A stretch of 64,000 bases of DNA from Chloroflexota bacterium (GTDB lineage Bacteria > Chloroflexota > Anaerolineae > Aggregatilineales > Phototrophicaceae): NCBI GenBank assembly GCA_026707745.1, contig JAPOWG010000104.1, forward strand, positions 62,001 to 126,000, read 5' to 3'. A program made the translations under genes and the position numbers. The notes below the pieces were generated by a model. It had not been told where the DNA came from and ran no database searches. It saw only the letters and a program-made list of their open reading frames with translations. Shown here one piece after another: positions 63,438-64,000 of the stretch. The stretch's first letter is position 1. Each line of letters begins with the position of its first letter.

Positions 63438-64000
63438 ATGATCCCCTACAAGATCGTCGGCAAATCGGACTTTCGACCCTACGTAGCCTTCTTTGTCACA
63501 GTCACCAATGTCTTGGCCTTCGTTTACGTCCTCTTGTATGCCTTTTTCGGCGGACTGTCGCTTGAAGAGGTATACAGCAGTTATGTCCTGAACATATGCG
63601 CCGTAAGCCAGCAGAGCCCGTTCGAGACACTGATCGACGGCACACGAAGCATCTTTCTCCACATGAGCTTCGTGCACCTAACCTCGAACATCATCATCTT
63701 TTATGTATTCGGCGCTCGCATCGAAGAGCATCTGGGACACTGGAAGTTCCTCGCCTTTTATCTCATTGTCGGTTTCGGCGGGCATTTCGGTCATATTTTC
63801 TTCGATGGCGCGCTCTGTAGCGAACCGCAATACATGATCGGATCCAGCGGCGCGATCTCGGGAGTCATCGGCGCCTTCCTCTTCCTTTTTCCCACCGCGC
63901 GCATCAGGTCCAAGATCATTTTTCTCAAGATTTTCGGTTACGACGTTAACGCCCCCGCCTGGGTCTATCTGGTCTACTGGCTGTTCATGCAGTTCTTCTA
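63438..64000 (+). CDS. Rhomboid family intramembrane serine protease (3' end outside window)
   Basis: The frame runs from ATG 63438 (after AGGAAT) to the window end, giving 187 residues with no stop. It shows the rhomboid features HMSFVHLTSNIIIFYVFG in the second span and the catalytic serine in GSSGAISGVIGAF. The expected active-site His of the last span lies beyond the end. It probably cleaves membrane proteins; substrates are unknown. Citrate synthase ends 110 bp upstream. Confidence 0.82.
   Translation, partial: MIPYKIVGKSDFRPYVAFFVTVTNVLAFVYVLLYAFFGGLSLEEVYSSYVLNICAVSQQSPFETLIDGTRSIFLHMSFVHLTSNIIIFYVFGARIEEHLGHWKFLAFYLIVGFGGHFGHIFFDGALCSEPQYMIGSSGAISGVIGAFLFLFPTARIRSKIIFLKIFGYDVNAPAWVYLVYWLFMQFF

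Noticed and set aside
1..64000. tRNA, rRNA, tmRNA, RNase P RNA, CRISPR array, prophage or transposase
   Set aside because: No T-loop-like, rRNA-like or regularly spaced repeat sequence and no integrase or transposase ORF was seen by eye; a covariance-model scan would settle small RNAs.

Overview
The window is gene-dense and almost wholly chromosomal housekeeping DNA. It most likely comes from an uncultured Chloroflexota bacterium (Anaerolineae or a relative). This is inferred from gene content, not from a marker: a LysW-dependent lysine operon, a Thr/Pro-rich lipoprotein with a beta-propeller, a fused gamma-alpha 2-oxoacid:ferredoxin oxidoreductase, a CysO/JAMM/MoeZ sulfur-carrier set, and G-C-rich hairpin repeats of the CCCCTCTCC type. 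I see no rRNA, tRNA, CRISPR array, phage or intact insertion sequence.

Layout. 1-8990: lysine synthesis by the alpha-aminoadipate route (end of lysX, lysY, lysZ, lysJ, lysK, homocitrate synthase, and the two homoaconitase/isopropylmalate isomerase subunits), interrupted by a divergent MFS exporter. 9146-23817: ComM, glutamate formimidoyltransferase, PEP carboxylase, a VOC protein, an M1 lipoprotein peptidase, a UbiA prenyltransferase, a CCA-adding type enzyme, a CcdA-TlpA fusion with a second TlpA and a DUF2085 protein, and a PspA-like protein. 23895-32476: a leftward run of polytopic glycosyltransferases ending in an O-antigen-ligase-like gene. 32698-46550: a zinc-ribbon protein, YggT, YggS, PgeF, ComF, HPF, two GT2 enzymes, an envelope protein with Ca-loop motifs, Lon, a propeller lipoprotein, FabG, HIT and a DsbA-like protein. 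46845-57521: aconitase, an MFS protein, a tandem RNase HI, an aminotransferase, a GntR regulator and KorAB. 57661-59434: an A/T-richer two-gene cassette of unknown role. 59443-61867: a leftward sulfur-carrier operon (JAMM protease, CysO-like protein, MoeZ-like E1/rhodanese) behind a cysteine-rich leader peptide and terminator. 62191 to the end: citrate synthase and a truncated rhomboid gene. Aconitase, citrate synthase, KorAB and PEP carboxylase form a partial TCA/anaplerotic set that feeds 2-oxoglutarate to lysine synthesis.

Main observations. (1) An 88-bp palindromic element occurs four times with no length change. Two copies fill the lysK-lysS and hacA-hacB gaps. The other two lie in frame inside two neighbouring membrane glycosyltransferase genes, at the same cytoplasmic loop but in opposite orientations, like the palindromic elements known inside Rickettsia proteins. 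(2) The JAMM-CysO-MoeZ operon is preceded by a 43-codon leader ORF with three consecutive Cys codons and an intrinsic terminator, which fits cysteine-responsive attenuation. (3) The CysO-like protein carries an 11-residue tail after its Gly-Gly, next to a JAMM protease able to remove it. (4) An RNase HI gene encodes two RNase H domains: one keeps the catalytic residues but lacks the basic handle, and the other keeps the handle but has lost the catalytic residues.
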